Positions 55,910-64,000 of a stretch of 64,000 nucleotides of DNA are shown here, piece by piece; position 1 is the stretch's first letter, and each line of letters begins with the position of its first letter. The notes below the pieces were generated by a model. It searched no databases. It worked only from the letters and a program-made list of their open reading frames with translations, and had not been told where the DNA came from. The position numbers and the translations under genes were made by a program. Source of the stretch: Phenylobacterium koreense (GTDB taxonomy: Bacteria; Pseudomonadota; Alphaproteobacteria; Caulobacterales; Caulobacteraceae). Where the stretch lies: the NCBI RefSeq assembly GCF_040545335.1, contig NZ_JBEPLU010000001.1, positions 248,001-312,000 on the forward strand, in the 5' to 3' direction.

Positions 55910-57082
55910 CTAGAGACGTTCGACGATGGTCACGTTGGCCATACCACCGCCTTCGCACATCGTCTGTAGCCCATAGCGGCCGCCCTTCTGTTCCAGGACG
56001 TTCAGCAGGGTCGCCATCAGCTTCGTGCCCGATGCGCCCAGCGGGTGGCCGAGCGCGATGGCGCCGCCGTTGACGTTGATCTTGGCCGGATCGACGCCCA
56101 GCGACTTGATGTAGGCCACCGGCACCGACCCGAACGCCTCGTTGACCTCGAAGGCGTCGATGTCGCCGATCTTCATCCCGGCCTTCTTCAGCGCCCGTTC
56201 GGTCGCCGGAAGCGGAGCCTCCAGCATGATCACCGGATCGTGGCCCAGCACCGACAGGTGATGGATGCGGGCCAGCGGCTTCACGCCCAATGCCTTCAGG
56301 CCCGCCTCGGAGACCACCATCACGCCCGAGGCGCCGTCGCAGATCTGGCTGGACGAGGCCGCCGTCAGCCGCCCGCCCTCGGCCAGCAGCTTCACGCCCT
56401 TGATGGCGTCCAGGCTGGCGTCGAAGCGGATGCCTTCATCGACGTTGTGGATGCTCTTGGAGCCGTCCGGGCCCACGACCTCGACCCCGACGATCTCGTT
56501 CTTGAAATTCCCGGCCTGGGTCGCGGCGATCGCACGCTGGTGCGACTGGAAGCTGTACTCGTCGATCTCGTCCTTGGTCAGGCCGTACTTGGCCGCCACC
56601 ATCTCGGCGCCCATGAACTGGCTGAACTGGATGTTGGGATAGCGCGCCTGCATCCGCGGGCTCATGTACTGGCCAAAGCCGTTCTGGGCGGGCAGCGCCG
56701 CCGACAGGCCCATCGGCACGCGCGTCATGCTCTCGACCCCCGCGGCGATCACCACGTCCATGGTTCCGCTCATCACCGCCTGGGCCGCGTATTGCAGCGC
56801 CTGCTGCGAGGAGCCGCACTGGCGGTCGACGCTGGTGCCCGGCACGCTTTCCGGCAGCTTGGAGGCCAGCACCGCATTGCGCCCGACATTGATCGACTGC
56901 TCGCCGACCTGGCCGACGCAGCCCATGATCACGTCCTCGACCAGGGCCGGATCGGCGCCCGTGCGGTCCATCAGTTCGTTGATCACGACCGCGCCCAGAT
57001 CGACCGGATGCCAGTCCTTCAGCTTGCCGCCCTTGCGCCCGCCGGCGGTGCGCGTCGCTGCGACGATATAGGCTTCGCCCAT
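55910..57082 (-). CDS. Acetyl-CoA C-acyltransferase (thiolase)
   Basis: A 390-residue thiolase that cleaves 3-ketoacyl-CoAs or condenses acyl-CoAs. The acyl-enzyme cysteine is in SVDRQCGSSQQALQYAAQAV, the catalytic His in AIALGHPLGASGTKL, and the second Cys in TMCEGGGMANVTIVERL. The start is ATG 57082 (MGEAYIVAATRTAGG), the classic thiolase N-terminus; the longer open frame to 57937 is shadow. Probably a beta-oxidation enzyme (FadA-like). The next gene encodes an SDR 14 bases on. Confidence 0.95.
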   Translation of the reverse strand: MGEAYIVAATRTAGGRKGGKLKDWHPVDLGAVVINELMDRTGADPALVEDVIMGCVGQVGEQSINVGRNAVLASKLPESVPGTSVDRQCGSSQQALQYAAQAVMSGTMDVVIAAGVESMTRVPMGLSAALPAQNGFGQYMSPRMQARYPNIQFSQFMGAEMVAAKYGLTKDEIDEYSFQSHQRAIAATQAGNFKNEIVGVEVVGPDGSKSIHNVDEGIRFDASLDAIKGVKLLAEGGRLTAASSSQICDGASGVMVVSEAGLKALGVKPLARIHHLSVLGHDPVIMLEAPLPATERALKKAGMKIGDIDAFEVNEAFGSVPVAYIKSLGVDPAKINVNGGAIALGHPLGASGTKLMATLLNVLEQKGGRYGLQTMCEGGGMANVTIVERL

Positions 57083-57222
57083 GGTTTCGCTCCCGATAAA
57101 TGCGCGTTCGCCCGCGCTTCGGGGATTCATGTAAGGACGCGACGCGGCGTAAGCCAACCAGGGGCCGCACCCCACCCAAATCCTCCCCCGCGGCGCGAGA
57201 CGGAGGGGGCGCGCACCGCCCG

Positions 57223-57720
57223 TCAGCCTGAAAACGTCGCCGCCAGGATCTTTTCCAGCCAGGCCGCGTCGATCTCGTCGAACGCGGCCAGCTCCGTGGC
57301 GTCCACGTCGAGCACCGCGATCAGTTCGCCGTCTTTCCCGAACACCGGAACCACGACCTCGCTGGCCGAGCGGCTGTCGCAGGCGATGTGCCCTGGGAAG
57401 GCGTTGACGTCCGGCACGACCTGGGTCTGGCGGCTCGCCGCCGCCGCCCCGCAGACCCCGCGCCCGAAGGCGATGCGCAGGCACCCCAGCGTCCCCTGGT
57501 AGGGCCCGACCACCAGCTCGTCCTTCTTCTCCGGATCGACCACGTAGAACCCGGTCCAGAAGAAGCTCGGAAAGCTCGCCGCCAGCATGGAGGCGAGCGT
57601 CGCCATCCGGGCGGTCAGGTTCGGCTCCCCGTCCAGCACGGAGGCGATCTCCTCGGCGAGCACGGCGTAGCGCTCGGCCTTGGCGGCGGGCAGGGTGAGT
57701 TCGTTGAAGGCTTCGGCCAT
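57223..57720 (-). CDS. msrC: Free methionine-(R)-sulfoxide reductase (GAF domain)
   Basis: A 165-residue single GAF-domain enzyme of the fRMsr family, which reduces free Met-R-sulfoxide. The three catalytic and resolving cysteines are in GTLGCLRIAFGRGVCG and PGHIACDSRSASE. The fold continues with EVVVPVFGKDGELIAVLDVD. Length and cysteine positions match E. coli YebR (MsrC). It is divergent from the M24 gene at 57780, with 59 bases between. Confidence 0.9.
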   Translation of the reverse strand: MAEAFNELTLPAAKAERYAVLAEEIASVLDGEPNLTARMATLASMLAASFPSFFWTGFYVVDPEKKDELVVGPYQGTLGCLRIAFGRGVCGAAAASRQTQVVPDVNAFPGHIACDSRSASEVVVPVFGKDGELIAVLDVDATELAAFDEIDAAWLEKILAATFSG

Positions 57721-57779
57721 GGCCGGCTATATACGGTCGCTCCGGACACCTCGCTAGCGCCCTCCAGACGGAGCTTCCC

Positions 57780-58976
57780 ATGACCAACGGCATCGGCGGA
57801 TCGACGGCCCAGGCCGAGCTCGCGGAACTGAAGCCCTGGCCCAATCCTGCGCCCGCCATCACCGCCCAGGAGCGCCACGCCCGCCTGGCCCGCGCCCGCG
57901 AGCTGATGCGCCAGATCGGCGCCGAGGCGCTGATCATCGGCGCCGGAGCCAGCCTGCGCTATTTCGCCGGCGTCCCCTGGGGCGCCACCGAGCGCCTGGT
58001 CGCCATAGTCCTGCCGCTGGAAGGGCCGCCGCGCATGGTCTGCCCGCGCTTCGAGCTCGGTTCCCTGGAAGCCTCCCTCGGCGTCGAGGCCGAGCTGCTG
58101 CTCTGGGAAGAGCACGAAAGCCCCTACGCCCTCGTGGCCCGCGCGGCGGACGGCGCGAGCGCCCTGGCCATCGACCCCGCCCTGCCCTTCTTCGTCGTGA
58201 ACGGAATCGCCAAGGCCGCCCCGAGCCTGAAACTCCTCGACGGCGCCCCGGTGGTCGACGGTTGCCGCATGATCAAGTCGGCCGCCGAGCTCGCCCTCAT
58301 GTCCCAGGCCAAGGCCATGACGCTGGAGGTCCACCGGCGCGCCGCCCGCATCCTGAAGCCGGGGATCACCACCGGCGAGGTCCGCCGCTTCATCGACCAG
58401 GCGCACCGGGCCCTGGGAGCCGACAACGGTTCGTCCTTCTGCGCGGTGCAGTTCGGCCGGGCCAGCGCCTATCCGCATGGCCTGCCCGGCGAACAGGCCC
58501 TGGAGGACGGCCAGATCGTCCTCATCGACACTGGCTGCCAGGTCCAGGGCTACAACTCCGACATCACCCGCACCTATGTCTTCGGCGAGGCCTCCCCCGA
58601 GCAGCGCCGCATCTGGGAGATCGAGCAGCGCGCCCAGGCCGCCGCCTTCGCCGCCGTCAAGCCCGGCGTCCCCTGCGAGGAGATCGACGCCGTCGCCCGC
58701 GCCATCCTCGCCCAGGCCGGCCTCGGCCCCGACTACGAACTGCCGGGCCTGCCCCACCGCACCGGCCACGGCATCGGCCTCTCGATCCACGAGGCGCCCT
58801 ATCTGGTCCGCGGAGACCGCACCCCGCTGGCGCCCGGCATGTGCTTCTCCAACGAGCCGATGATCGTCATCCCCGACGAATTCGGCGTCCGCCTGGAAGA
58901 CCACTTCCACGTCACCGCCGACGGCGCGGCCTGGTTCACCCAGCCCCAGCCCAGCCTCGACCGCCCCTTCGGCTGA
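57780..58976 (+). CDS. M24 family metallopeptidase (Xaa-Pro peptidase-like)
   Basis: A 398-residue peptidase with a creatinase N-terminal domain and an M24 catalytic domain. Metal ligands fit the two Asp in LIDTGCQVQGYNSDITRTYV, His in HRTGHGIGLSIHEAPY, Glu in FSNEPMIVI and Glu in VRLEDHFHV. It is shorter than aminopeptidase P at the left edge of the window and likely acts on short Xaa-Pro peptides. The start at ATG 57780 follows a GGAGC-type region. Cytosolic location is inferred, since no signal is visible. Confidence 0.93.
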   Translation: MTNGIGGSTAQAELAELKPWPNPAPAITAQERHARLARARELMRQIGAEALIIGAGASLRYFAGVPWGATERLVAIVLPLEGPPRMVCPRFELGSLEASLGVEAELLLWEEHESPYALVARAADGASALAIDPALPFFVVNGIAKAAPSLKLLDGAPVVDGCRMIKSAAELALMSQAKAMTLEVHRRAARILKPGITTGEVRRFIDQAHRALGADNGSSFCAVQFGRASAYPHGLPGEQALEDGQIVLIDTGCQVQGYNSDITRTYVFGEASPEQRRIWEIEQRAQAAAFAAVKPGVPCEEIDAVARAILAQAGLGPDYELPGLPHRTGHGIGLSIHEAPYLVRGDRTPLAPGMCFSNEPMIVIPDEFGVRLEDHFHVTADGAAWFTQPQPSLDRPFG

Positions 58977-59178
58977 CCCGTCGTCTCCCTCCCGGCGATG
59001 GGTGGCTATCGATCTGAACGGCGGAACCTGCCCGTCCCGGGCCATATGCGATCGCCCTCCTCATCGAGGGGAGGGACGCGATCAACAAATGTATCGGGCG
59101 GCCAAAGCCCCGCCTCAATGCGGAACCACCCCCGCAAGCTCCGCCTTTTAGTCGGGCCACCATCAGGGAGACTGGCTC

Positions 59179-59565
59179 ATGGGCGTGTTCAGCTCGATCA
59201 TGGATAAGATTTTCCACCGCAAGAAGCCGGCCGCCGCGCCGGCGGCTCCGGCTCCGACTCCTGCCGCGGCGCCCGCCGCGGCCGCACCGCCGCCGCCTCC
59301 GCCCGAACCGGTCGATGTCGAAGCCGTGCTGACCGAACTGGCGTCGTCCAAGGGCGGCGGCGGCAACTGGCGCACCTCGATCGTCGACCTGCTGAAGATG
59401 CTCGACCTCGACTCCAGCCTCGACGCCCGCAAGGAGCTCGCCGCCGAGCTGGGCGTCGCCGCCGGCCCGCACGGCAGCGCCGAACAGAACATCGCCCTGC
59501 AGAAAGCCGTCTGGGCCGCCCTCGAAAAGAACGGCGGCGTGATCCCGGCCAGCCTGCGCGATTGA
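59179..59565 (+). CDS. DUF3597 domain-containing protein
   Basis: A 128-residue protein with a basic N-terminus (MGVFSSIMDKIFHRKKPA), a ~30-residue Ala/Pro linker and a C-terminal DUF3597 domain: VDVEAVLTELASSKGGGGNW, RTSIVDLLKMLDLDSSLDA, RKELAAELG. The Gly-rich turn and helical content are typical of the family, whose function is unknown. It stands alone between the M24 gene and a convergent methyltransferase. Confidence 0.92.
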   Translation: MGVFSSIMDKIFHRKKPAAAPAAPAPTPAAAPAAAAPPPPPPEPVDVEAVLTELASSKGGGGNWRTSIVDLLKMLDLDSSLDARKELAAELGVAAGPHGSAEQNIALQKAVWAALEKNGGVIPASLRD

Positions 59566-59601
59566 AGCCCCTCGGCGCGCCGGCCTATCGCTGACGCGCC
59601 G

Positions 59602-60399
59602 TTACTTCCTGCAAACGAACAGGCCTGACGACTTCCGCACCCGGAAGACGCCGCCGCCCGCCTCGAAGACCGCCGCTATCTCACCGCGCAGGGCCTCCAG
59701 CTCGGCCGGTCCCGCCTGGTCGCCTGGCGGGCTCGAAGTGAGGTAGGCGAGCACCGCCTCGGGATCGGGGATCGTCAGCGCATCGTCGTAGGCGACAAGC
59801 TCGACCTTCTCGAACGCCGAGGCCAGCAGACCAGCGCCGTTCTCCAGGTTGAACCCGTCGATCAGTTCGTCGCGCCCCGCCCCGCCGAACACCGCCGCCT
59901 TCAGGGCGAAGAGCTCGGCCATGGTCTCGCGGCCGTTGGTCGCCGCCACCGCCATCCCGCCCGGCCTCAGCACCCGGGCGATCTCTCGAACTCCCGCGGC
60001 CGGATCGCTCAGGTGGTAGAGCATGTGCATGGCCAGCACGAGGTCGAAGCTCTCGTCCTCGAACGGCAGAGCCGCGGCGTCCGCCACCTGCCCCCGAGGC
60101 CTTCGCCACCGCCCCACCGACTCGGCCCTGCCCACAGCCTCCTTCACCATGCCCGGCGAGAGGTCGCTCAGAGTCAGCGAGAGGTCTTCGGGAATGTCGC
60201 CCGCGCCCTTCTCCCACAACCAGCCGGCGCCGCAGCCCAGCTCCAGCACCTCCCCGGCCATCGGCCAGCGAACCTGCCGCGCCACCCACTCGAACCAGTC
60301 GCCGCGGCCATGCCCGTGCAGGCTCGCGCGCACCGCCAGCTTCGATGAATCCCGGTACTGCTCGCCCCTCAGATAGTCCGCGCTGGTCCAAGCGCTCAT
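59602..60399 (-). CDS. Class I SAM-dependent methyltransferase
   Basis: A 265-residue methyltransferase with a Methyltransf_11-type core. Motif I is VLELGCGAGWLWEKGAGDIP, an acidic region follows (LSLTLSDLSPGMVKEA), and VADAAALPFEDESFDLVLAMH, then MLYHLSDPAAGVREIARVLR, complete the fold. The substrate is unknown. ATG 60399 (MSAWTSADYLRGEQY) has GGGAGG at good distance and is preferred to the start at 60423. Confidence 0.9.
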   Translation of the reverse strand: MSAWTSADYLRGEQYRDSSKLAVRASLHGHGRGDWFEWVARQVRWPMAGEVLELGCGAGWLWEKGAGDIPEDLSLTLSDLSPGMVKEAVGRAESVGRWRRPRGQVADAAALPFEDESFDLVLAMHMLYHLSDPAAGVREIARVLRPGGMAVAATNGRETMAELFALKAAVFGGAGRDELIDGFNLENGAGLLASAFEKVELVAYDDALTIPDPEAVLAYLTSSPPGDQAGPAELEALRGEIAAVFEAGGGVFRVRKSSGLFVCRK

Positions 60400-60597
60400 G
60401 CCGCCTCCCCTGATCGTCACCACCGTTCACATTGCAGCTTCGCAGAAACCTGCGCCTAATCGCCAGACCCACTGCGCCGCCACCAGTTCCCGCGTCCGAA
60501 GCAAAGGAACCCGTCGTGCCCATTCCCCGATGTCATCCCCGTTTCGGTTAGAACCACCGTCTCCTGCCGAGCGAGAAGGACGGCGAAAGGAAGCCAG

Positions 60598-61059
60598 ATG
60601 ACCCTCTACGTCCTCGCCCTGCTGATCGGCGTTGTCGCGGGCCTGCGGACCATGACCGCGCCGGCCGCCATGAGCTGGGCCGCGCACCTGGGCCTCACGC
60701 CTGTCGCAGGAACGCCGCTCAGCTTCATGGCCGCCGCCCCGACGGCCTGGATATTCACCGTCCTGGCGCTAGGCGAGTTCGTCGCCGACCAGCTTCCTCG
60801 CACCCCCAGCCGCAAGGCCCCATTCGCGTTCGGCGGCCGCATCGTCTCGGGCGCGCTCTGCGGCGCTGTCATCGGCGCGGCGGACGGCGCGCTTGCCGCC
60901 GGCCTGTTGCTGGGCGTCGTCGGCGCGATCATCGGAACGCTGGGCGGCTATGAGGCGCGCATGCGGCTCGCCAGGCTCTTCGGTCGCGACCTGCCGGCCG
61001 CCCTCATCGAGGACTTCATCGCCATCGCCGGCGCCCTGCTGATCGTGAGGGCGCTGTGA
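60598..61059 (+). CDS. DUF4126 family membrane protein
   Basis: A 153-residue inner-membrane protein with about four hydrophobic segments (LYVLALLIGVVAGLRTMTA, GALCGAVIGAADGALAAGLL and others). It has a Gly-rich loop and the ADQLPRTPSRKAPFAFGGRI segment common in DUF4126-like proteins. Function unknown. Its stop overlaps the GTG start of the next gene by 4 bases (GTGA), so the two are cotranscribed. Confidence 0.82.
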   Translation: MTLYVLALLIGVVAGLRTMTAPAAMSWAAHLGLTPVAGTPLSFMAAAPTAWIFTVLALGEFVADQLPRTPSRKAPFAFGGRIVSGALCGAVIGAADGALAAGLLLGVVGAIIGTLGGYEARMRLARLFGRDLPAALIEDFIAIAGALLIVRAL

Positions 61060-62429
61060 GCCGCGCCTTCGACGCCATCGTCATCGGCGCGGGACAGGCC
61101 GGCCCTTCCCTCGCCGCCCGCCTCGCCGGCGCCGGCATGAGCGTCGCGGTGATCGAGCGCAAGCTGGTCGGCGGGACCTGCGTCAACACCGGCTGCATGC
61201 CCACCAAGACCCTGGTCGCCAGCGCCCGCGCCGCCCATGTCGCGCGCCGCGGCGAGGCTTATGGCGTGCGCCTCCCTGGTCCGATCTCCATCGACATGGC
61301 CACCGTGAAGGCCCGCGCCGACACGGTCACGATCAATGCCCGCACGAACCTGGAGGCCTTCCTCGCGGGCCAGCAGGGCGTGACCCTGATTCGCGGCCAT
61401 GCGCGCTTCGTCTCCACCCATCAGGTGGAGGTGGGCGGCGAGCGGCTCAGCGCCCCGCGCATCTTCATCAATGTCGGCGGCCGCGCCGCCGTGCCCGACA
61501 TGCCAGGCGTCCACGAGACGCCCTTCCTGACCAACACCACGATCCTTGAGCTCTCCGAGGTCCCCGAGCACCTCGTCATCGTCGGCGGCAGCTACATCGG
61601 CCTGGAATTCGCCCAGATGTACCGCCGCTTCGGCGCGGAGGTCACCGTGGTCGAGAAAACCCCCCGCCTCATCGGCCGCGAGGACCCGGAGGTCTCCGAC
61701 GCTATCCGCGAGATCCTTGAGGCCGAAGGCGTCCGTTTCCGTCTCGACTCCGACTGCATCTCGTTGGCCCCGCGCGATGGCGGGGTTTCCGTCGGCGTGG
61801 ACTGCACGTCCGGTGATCGGGCCGTCGAGGGCTCGCACGTCCTGCTGGCGGTCGGCCGGCGTCCCAACACCGACGACCTCGGCCTGGAGGCGGCGGGCAT
61901 AGCCACCGACCCGCGCGGCTACATCACCGTGGACGACGCCCTGCAGACCAATGTCCCCGGCGTCTGGGCCCTGGGCGACTGCAACGGCCGCGGGGCCTTC
62001 ACCCACACCGCCTACAACGACTTCGAGATTGTCGCCGCCAACCTGCTGGACGGCGAGCGGCGCAAGGTCACCGACCGCATCGACACCTACGCCCTCTTCA
62101 TCGACCCGCCGCTCGGCCGCGTCGGCATGACCGAGACCCAGGCCCGCCAGGCTGGTCACGAGGTCCGCATCGGCGTCCGCCCCATGACCCGCGTCGGCCG
62201 GGCCGTGGAAAAGGGCGAAACCGCCGGCTTCATGAAGGTGGTGGTGGACTCGGGCGACGAGCGCATCCTCGGGGCCGCGATCCTCGGCGTCGAAGGCGAC
62301 GAGGCGATCCACGCCCTCCTCGACACCATGTCCGCTGGCGCCGGCGCCGACCGCCTGCGCCGCACCATGCACATCCACCCCACCGTGTCGGAACTGATCC
62401 CCACGGTCCTGGGCGAGTTGAAGCCTTAG
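61056..62429 (+). CDS. FAD-dependent pyridine nucleotide-disulfide oxidoreductase (mercuric reductase-like)
   Basis: A 457-residue flavoprotein of the glutathione reductase/lipoamide dehydrogenase group. The N-terminal FAD motif is VIGAGQAGPSLAARLAGAG, the redox-active pair is in GGTCVNTGCMPTKTLVASAR, the NAD motif is VIVGGSYIGLEFAQMYRRFG, and the second FAD motif is VPGVWALGDCNGRGAFTHT. The dimer interface HIHPTVSELIPT is present. The N-terminal heavy-metal domain and C-terminal Cys pair of true MerA are missing, so the electron acceptor is unknown. The start is a GTG overlapping the DUF4126 stop. Confidence 0.92.
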   Translation: MSRAFDAIVIGAGQAGPSLAARLAGAGMSVAVIERKLVGGTCVNTGCMPTKTLVASARAAHVARRGEAYGVRLPGPISIDMATVKARADTVTINARTNLEAFLAGQQGVTLIRGHARFVSTHQVEVGGERLSAPRIFINVGGRAAVPDMPGVHETPFLTNTTILELSEVPEHLVIVGGSYIGLEFAQMYRRFGAEVTVVEKTPRLIGREDPEVSDAIREILEAEGVRFRLDSDCISLAPRDGGVSVGVDCTSGDRAVEGSHVLLAVGRRPNTDDLGLEAAGIATDPRGYITVDDALQTNVPGVWALGDCNGRGAFTHTAYNDFEIVAANLLDGERRKVTDRIDTYALFIDPPLGRVGMTETQARQAGHEVRIGVRPMTRVGRAVEKGETAGFMKVVVDSGDERILGAAILGVEGDEAIHALLDTMSAGAGADRLRRTMHIHPTVSELIPTVLGELKP

Positions 62430-62437
62430 CCGAAAAA

Positions 62438-62490
62438 CCCTTCTACCCTGGCGGGAGAAGGCGGCCTTGAGAAGCAGGTCGGATGAGGGG
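62438..62490. repeat. Intergenic inverted repeat element
   Basis: CCTTCT-ACCC and GGG-AGAAGG arms around TGGC form a hairpin just after the oxidoreductase stop. The following GGTCGGATGAGGGG resembles a downstream flank seen next to similar hairpins in alphaproteobacterial genomes. It lies between two convergent genes and probably marks an mRNA end. Confidence 0.5.
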
Positions 62491-62528
62491 GAAGCGGCCT
62501 ATGGTTTCGCGGGTGCTCGCCAGCGCCC

Positions 62529-63311
62529 CTACGCCACCTCGCGGGCGGCGGCGAGTTCCTCGGCTTCCACCCAGCTCTCGGTGAGCTGCTGGTTGCGCGC
62601 CACGTCTTCGGGGAAATCCATCTCGGCCCATTCCAGGCCCTGGATCGAGGCCACGTGGACCGCATCGCCCGCCTGGGCCATTTCGTTGATGGCGCTCAGG
62701 TACCAGCGCTTCAGGCCTTCCGGCGTGCGCAACGCTTCCTCGACCATGGCCACGAACATCGCCGCGCCCTCCGTCGAGAAGCGCAGGAAGCCGATCGACT
62801 CGGCGTCATAGAGGGTGATGGTCTTGCCGATGGCCAACAGGCGCGCGCCGTCGGTGAACACCTTCATGTCGTCGGAATCGTAGGAGTCCTTGCGGTCGAT
62901 GGTCACCGTGATCGGCGCCTCGGGCGCGGCCAGCAGGCGCTCGGCGATCGCCGGCTCGAACAGGGTGTCGCCGTTCAGCAGCAGGAACGGACCGCGCATC
63001 TCCTCGCGCACCATCCAGCAGGTCGCGAGGTTGTCGGTGACGCTGTAGAACGGGTTGAAGAAGGTCCGCACGGTCATGCCCGGCAGCGCCAGGCGCTCGA
63101 TCTCGGCGTCGACCTGGTCGGCGCCGAAGCCGGTCACGACAACGACTTCCTTGATCCCGGCCTGGGCCAGGTGCTGCAACTGCCAGTGCAGCACGGTCTT
63201 GCCCGCCAGGTCGATCAGGCACTTCGGGCGGTCGTCGGTCAGCGGCGACAGCCGCCGGCCTTGGCCAGCGCTCAGGATGATCGCCTTCTCGACAGAGGTC
63301 TTCAGCATCAT
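62529..63311 (-). CDS. Nucleotidyltransferase family protein
   Basis: A 260-residue NTP-transferase of the sugar-nucleotidyltransferase type. The N-terminal nucleotide loop is ILSAGQGRRLSPLTDDRPKC, and the metal-binding LLLNGDTLFE lies in the middle. The substrate is probably a sugar or choline phosphate; the specificity is unclear. I choose ATG 63311 (MMLKTSVEKAIIL) over a TTG two codons upstream. The C-terminus is Glu/Ala-rich. The role is probably envelope glycan or lipid decoration, by analogy. Confidence 0.87.
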   Translation of the reverse strand: MMLKTSVEKAIILSAGQGRRLSPLTDDRPKCLIDLAGKTVLHWQLQHLAQAGIKEVVVVTGFGADQVDAEIERLALPGMTVRTFFNPFYSVTDNLATCWMVREEMRGPFLLLNGDTLFEPAIAERLLAAPEAPITVTIDRKDSYDSDDMKVFTDGARLLAIGKTITLYDAESIGFLRFSTEGAAMFVAMVEEALRTPEGLKRWYLSAINEMAQAGDAVHVASIQGLEWAEMDFPEDVARNQQLTESWVEAEELAAAREVA

Positions 63312-63317
63312 GGACAA

Positions 63318-63682
63318 TTGTTTCTAACGTCCCACCCGGACTCGGAGCATTGATGTAACATTCGCCCTGCCTTTATGCAGCAGGCCGCTACGGAAGGTCG
63401 CATGTCAGCTGCGGTCATTCCGTCTCTGCCGGTAGGCCAGGTAAAGACCCGCGGCGCCCGCGCATATCAGCACAAGGCCCAGGATGGCCATCAGAATACT
63501 TAACATCTCAGGTCGCCCCCGAACCCGATCGCGCGTCCGCGCACTGGTCTTTCTCCATGCTCCAGCATGTCAGATAGTGCTGAATAAGCTCTGATCCACA
63601 TCTCGAACGTGGCGCGCCGCAAAAAGAGGCGTATTTCTCCGCCGAATCCCGCGCGCCCGGCGCCGCGCACAGAGGACCCGCC
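63318..63682. other. Intergenic region upstream of lptC
   Basis: Apart from the candidate 33-residue gene at 63405-63506, this 365-base gap shows nothing I can name. It is moderately AT-rich at 63340-63400 and 63570-63600, as expected for the promoters of the divergent nucleotidyltransferase and lptC genes. No hairpin terminator is evident. Confidence 0.4.
63405..63506 (-). CDS. Candidate small membrane protein (33 residues)
   Basis: A short frame encodes a single hydrophobic helix and a positively charged end: MLSILMAILGLVLICAGAAG, then LYLAYRQRRNDRS. It is a plausible one-pass small membrane protein with the Arg-rich tail in the cytoplasm. Evidence is only the amino-acid pattern and its position in an otherwise empty gap; no ribosome-binding site is convincing. 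Confidence 0.35.
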   Translation of the reverse strand: MLSILMAILGLVLICAGAAGLYLAYRQRRNDRS

Positions 63683-64000
63683 ATGGCCAGTCAGGCCGAT
63701 GTCATTTCGAACGGAGCCGAACGGCGCGAAAAGCGCCTGTCGGTGGTCGCGCACCTCAAGCGCGGCCTGCCGATCGCGGCCGGCCTGCTCGTCATCCTCT
63801 GCATCATTCAGGTCGCGTTCCGCAGCCTCGCGGCTGAGCCCGAGCCGACGACGCCGACCCAGGCCTCGGCCATGATCGGCCCGCACTTCTCCGGCCAGAG
63901 CGCCGACGGCCGCGCCTTTCGCATCACCGGCGAGCGCGGCGTGCGCGATCCGAAGGTCGAGGGGCGCATCCTGATCACCGCCCCGGTGCTCTCGCTGCGC
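63683..64000 (+). CDS. lptC: LPS export ABC transporter periplasmic protein LptC, N-terminal part
   Basis: LptC is the bitopic inner-membrane protein that takes LPS from LptB2FG and passes it to LptA. The gene is cut by the window edge after 106 residues. A cytoplasmic tail (MASQADVISNGAERREKRLS) precedes one membrane helix (GLPIAAGLLVILCIIQVAF). The periplasmic domain begins with SGQSADGRAFRITGERGV, a typical LptC strand pattern. Identity is based on topology and this segment, so it is less certain than the complete genes. Confidence 0.75.
   Translation, partial: MASQADVISNGAERREKRLSVVAHLKRGLPIAAGLLVILCIIQVAFRSLAAEPEPTTPTQASAMIGPHFSGQSADGRAFRITGERGVRDPKVEGRILITAPVLSLR

Noticed and set aside
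55910..57937. Thiolase extended to 675 residues
   Set aside because: The first ~285 residues are antisense to msrC and the M24 gene; thiolases begin at MGEAYIVAATRTA (57082).

Overview
The window is high-GC DNA with long antisense shadow frames. It most likely comes from an alphaproteobacterium of the Caulobacteraceae. The reasons are the gene order mraZ-rsmH-ftsL-ftsI-murE-murF-mraY-murD...ftsW-murG-murC-murB...ddl-ftsQ-ftsA-ftsZ-lpxC-bamD-recN-ligA, an FtsZ with a long C-terminal linker, a consensus CtrA box and GANTC (CcrM-type) sites upstream of ftsZ, and G/C-rich palindromes between genes. A Phenylobacterium-like genome is my inference; the genus is not proven by the sequence.

Region 1 (1-31.7 kb) is the division and cell-wall (dcw) supercluster, almost all on the minus strand and read from right to left. 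mraZ through murD form a tightly overlapping block with many 1-8 bp overlaps. A DUF2147 gene on the opposite strand lies before the second block, ftsW-murG-murC-murB plus a histidine phosphatase. A 3.5 kb interruption follows: a PEP-CTERM protein and a PaaI-type thioesterase on the plus strand, and a secreted M28 peptidase on the minus strand. The M28 gene overlaps ddl by 4 bp and leads into ddl-ftsQ-ftsA. ftsZ has its own promoter region. After it come lpxC, bamD, recN, ligA and an EVE-domain gene. ddl carries a single-base frameshift. An aminopeptidase P fragment sits at the left edge.

Region 2 (31.5-32.1 kb) holds the mraZ promoter, with three TGGGN boxes at exact 10-bp spacing that fit MraZ autoregulation, and the RNase P RNA gene.

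Region 3 (32.2-64 kb) is ordinary accessory and metabolic chromosome. It has catabolic oxidoreductases (SDRs, a cytochrome P450, two paired acyl-CoA dehydrogenases, a Baeyer-Villiger-type monooxygenase, a thiolase), cell-envelope genes (an AmpD-like amidase, a phospholipase D-like synthase next to an endonuclease/exonuclease/phosphatase-fold protein, a TonB-dependent receptor, the start of lptC), RNA and redox maintenance genes (dusA, free methionine-R-sulfoxide reductase, a GST, a flavin disulfide oxidoreductase) and several small unknowns. The notable unknowns are a convergent pair of paralogous ~105-residue proteins at 46.1-46.8 kb and two small exported Cys/His/Met-rich proteins at 48.9-49.5 kb.

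I saw no prophage, CRISPR array, insertion sequence or tRNA gene. No clear new multi-gene system stands out. The best leads are the frameshifted ddl, the mraZ and ftsZ operator architecture, the convergent paralogue pair and the small metal-binding candidates.
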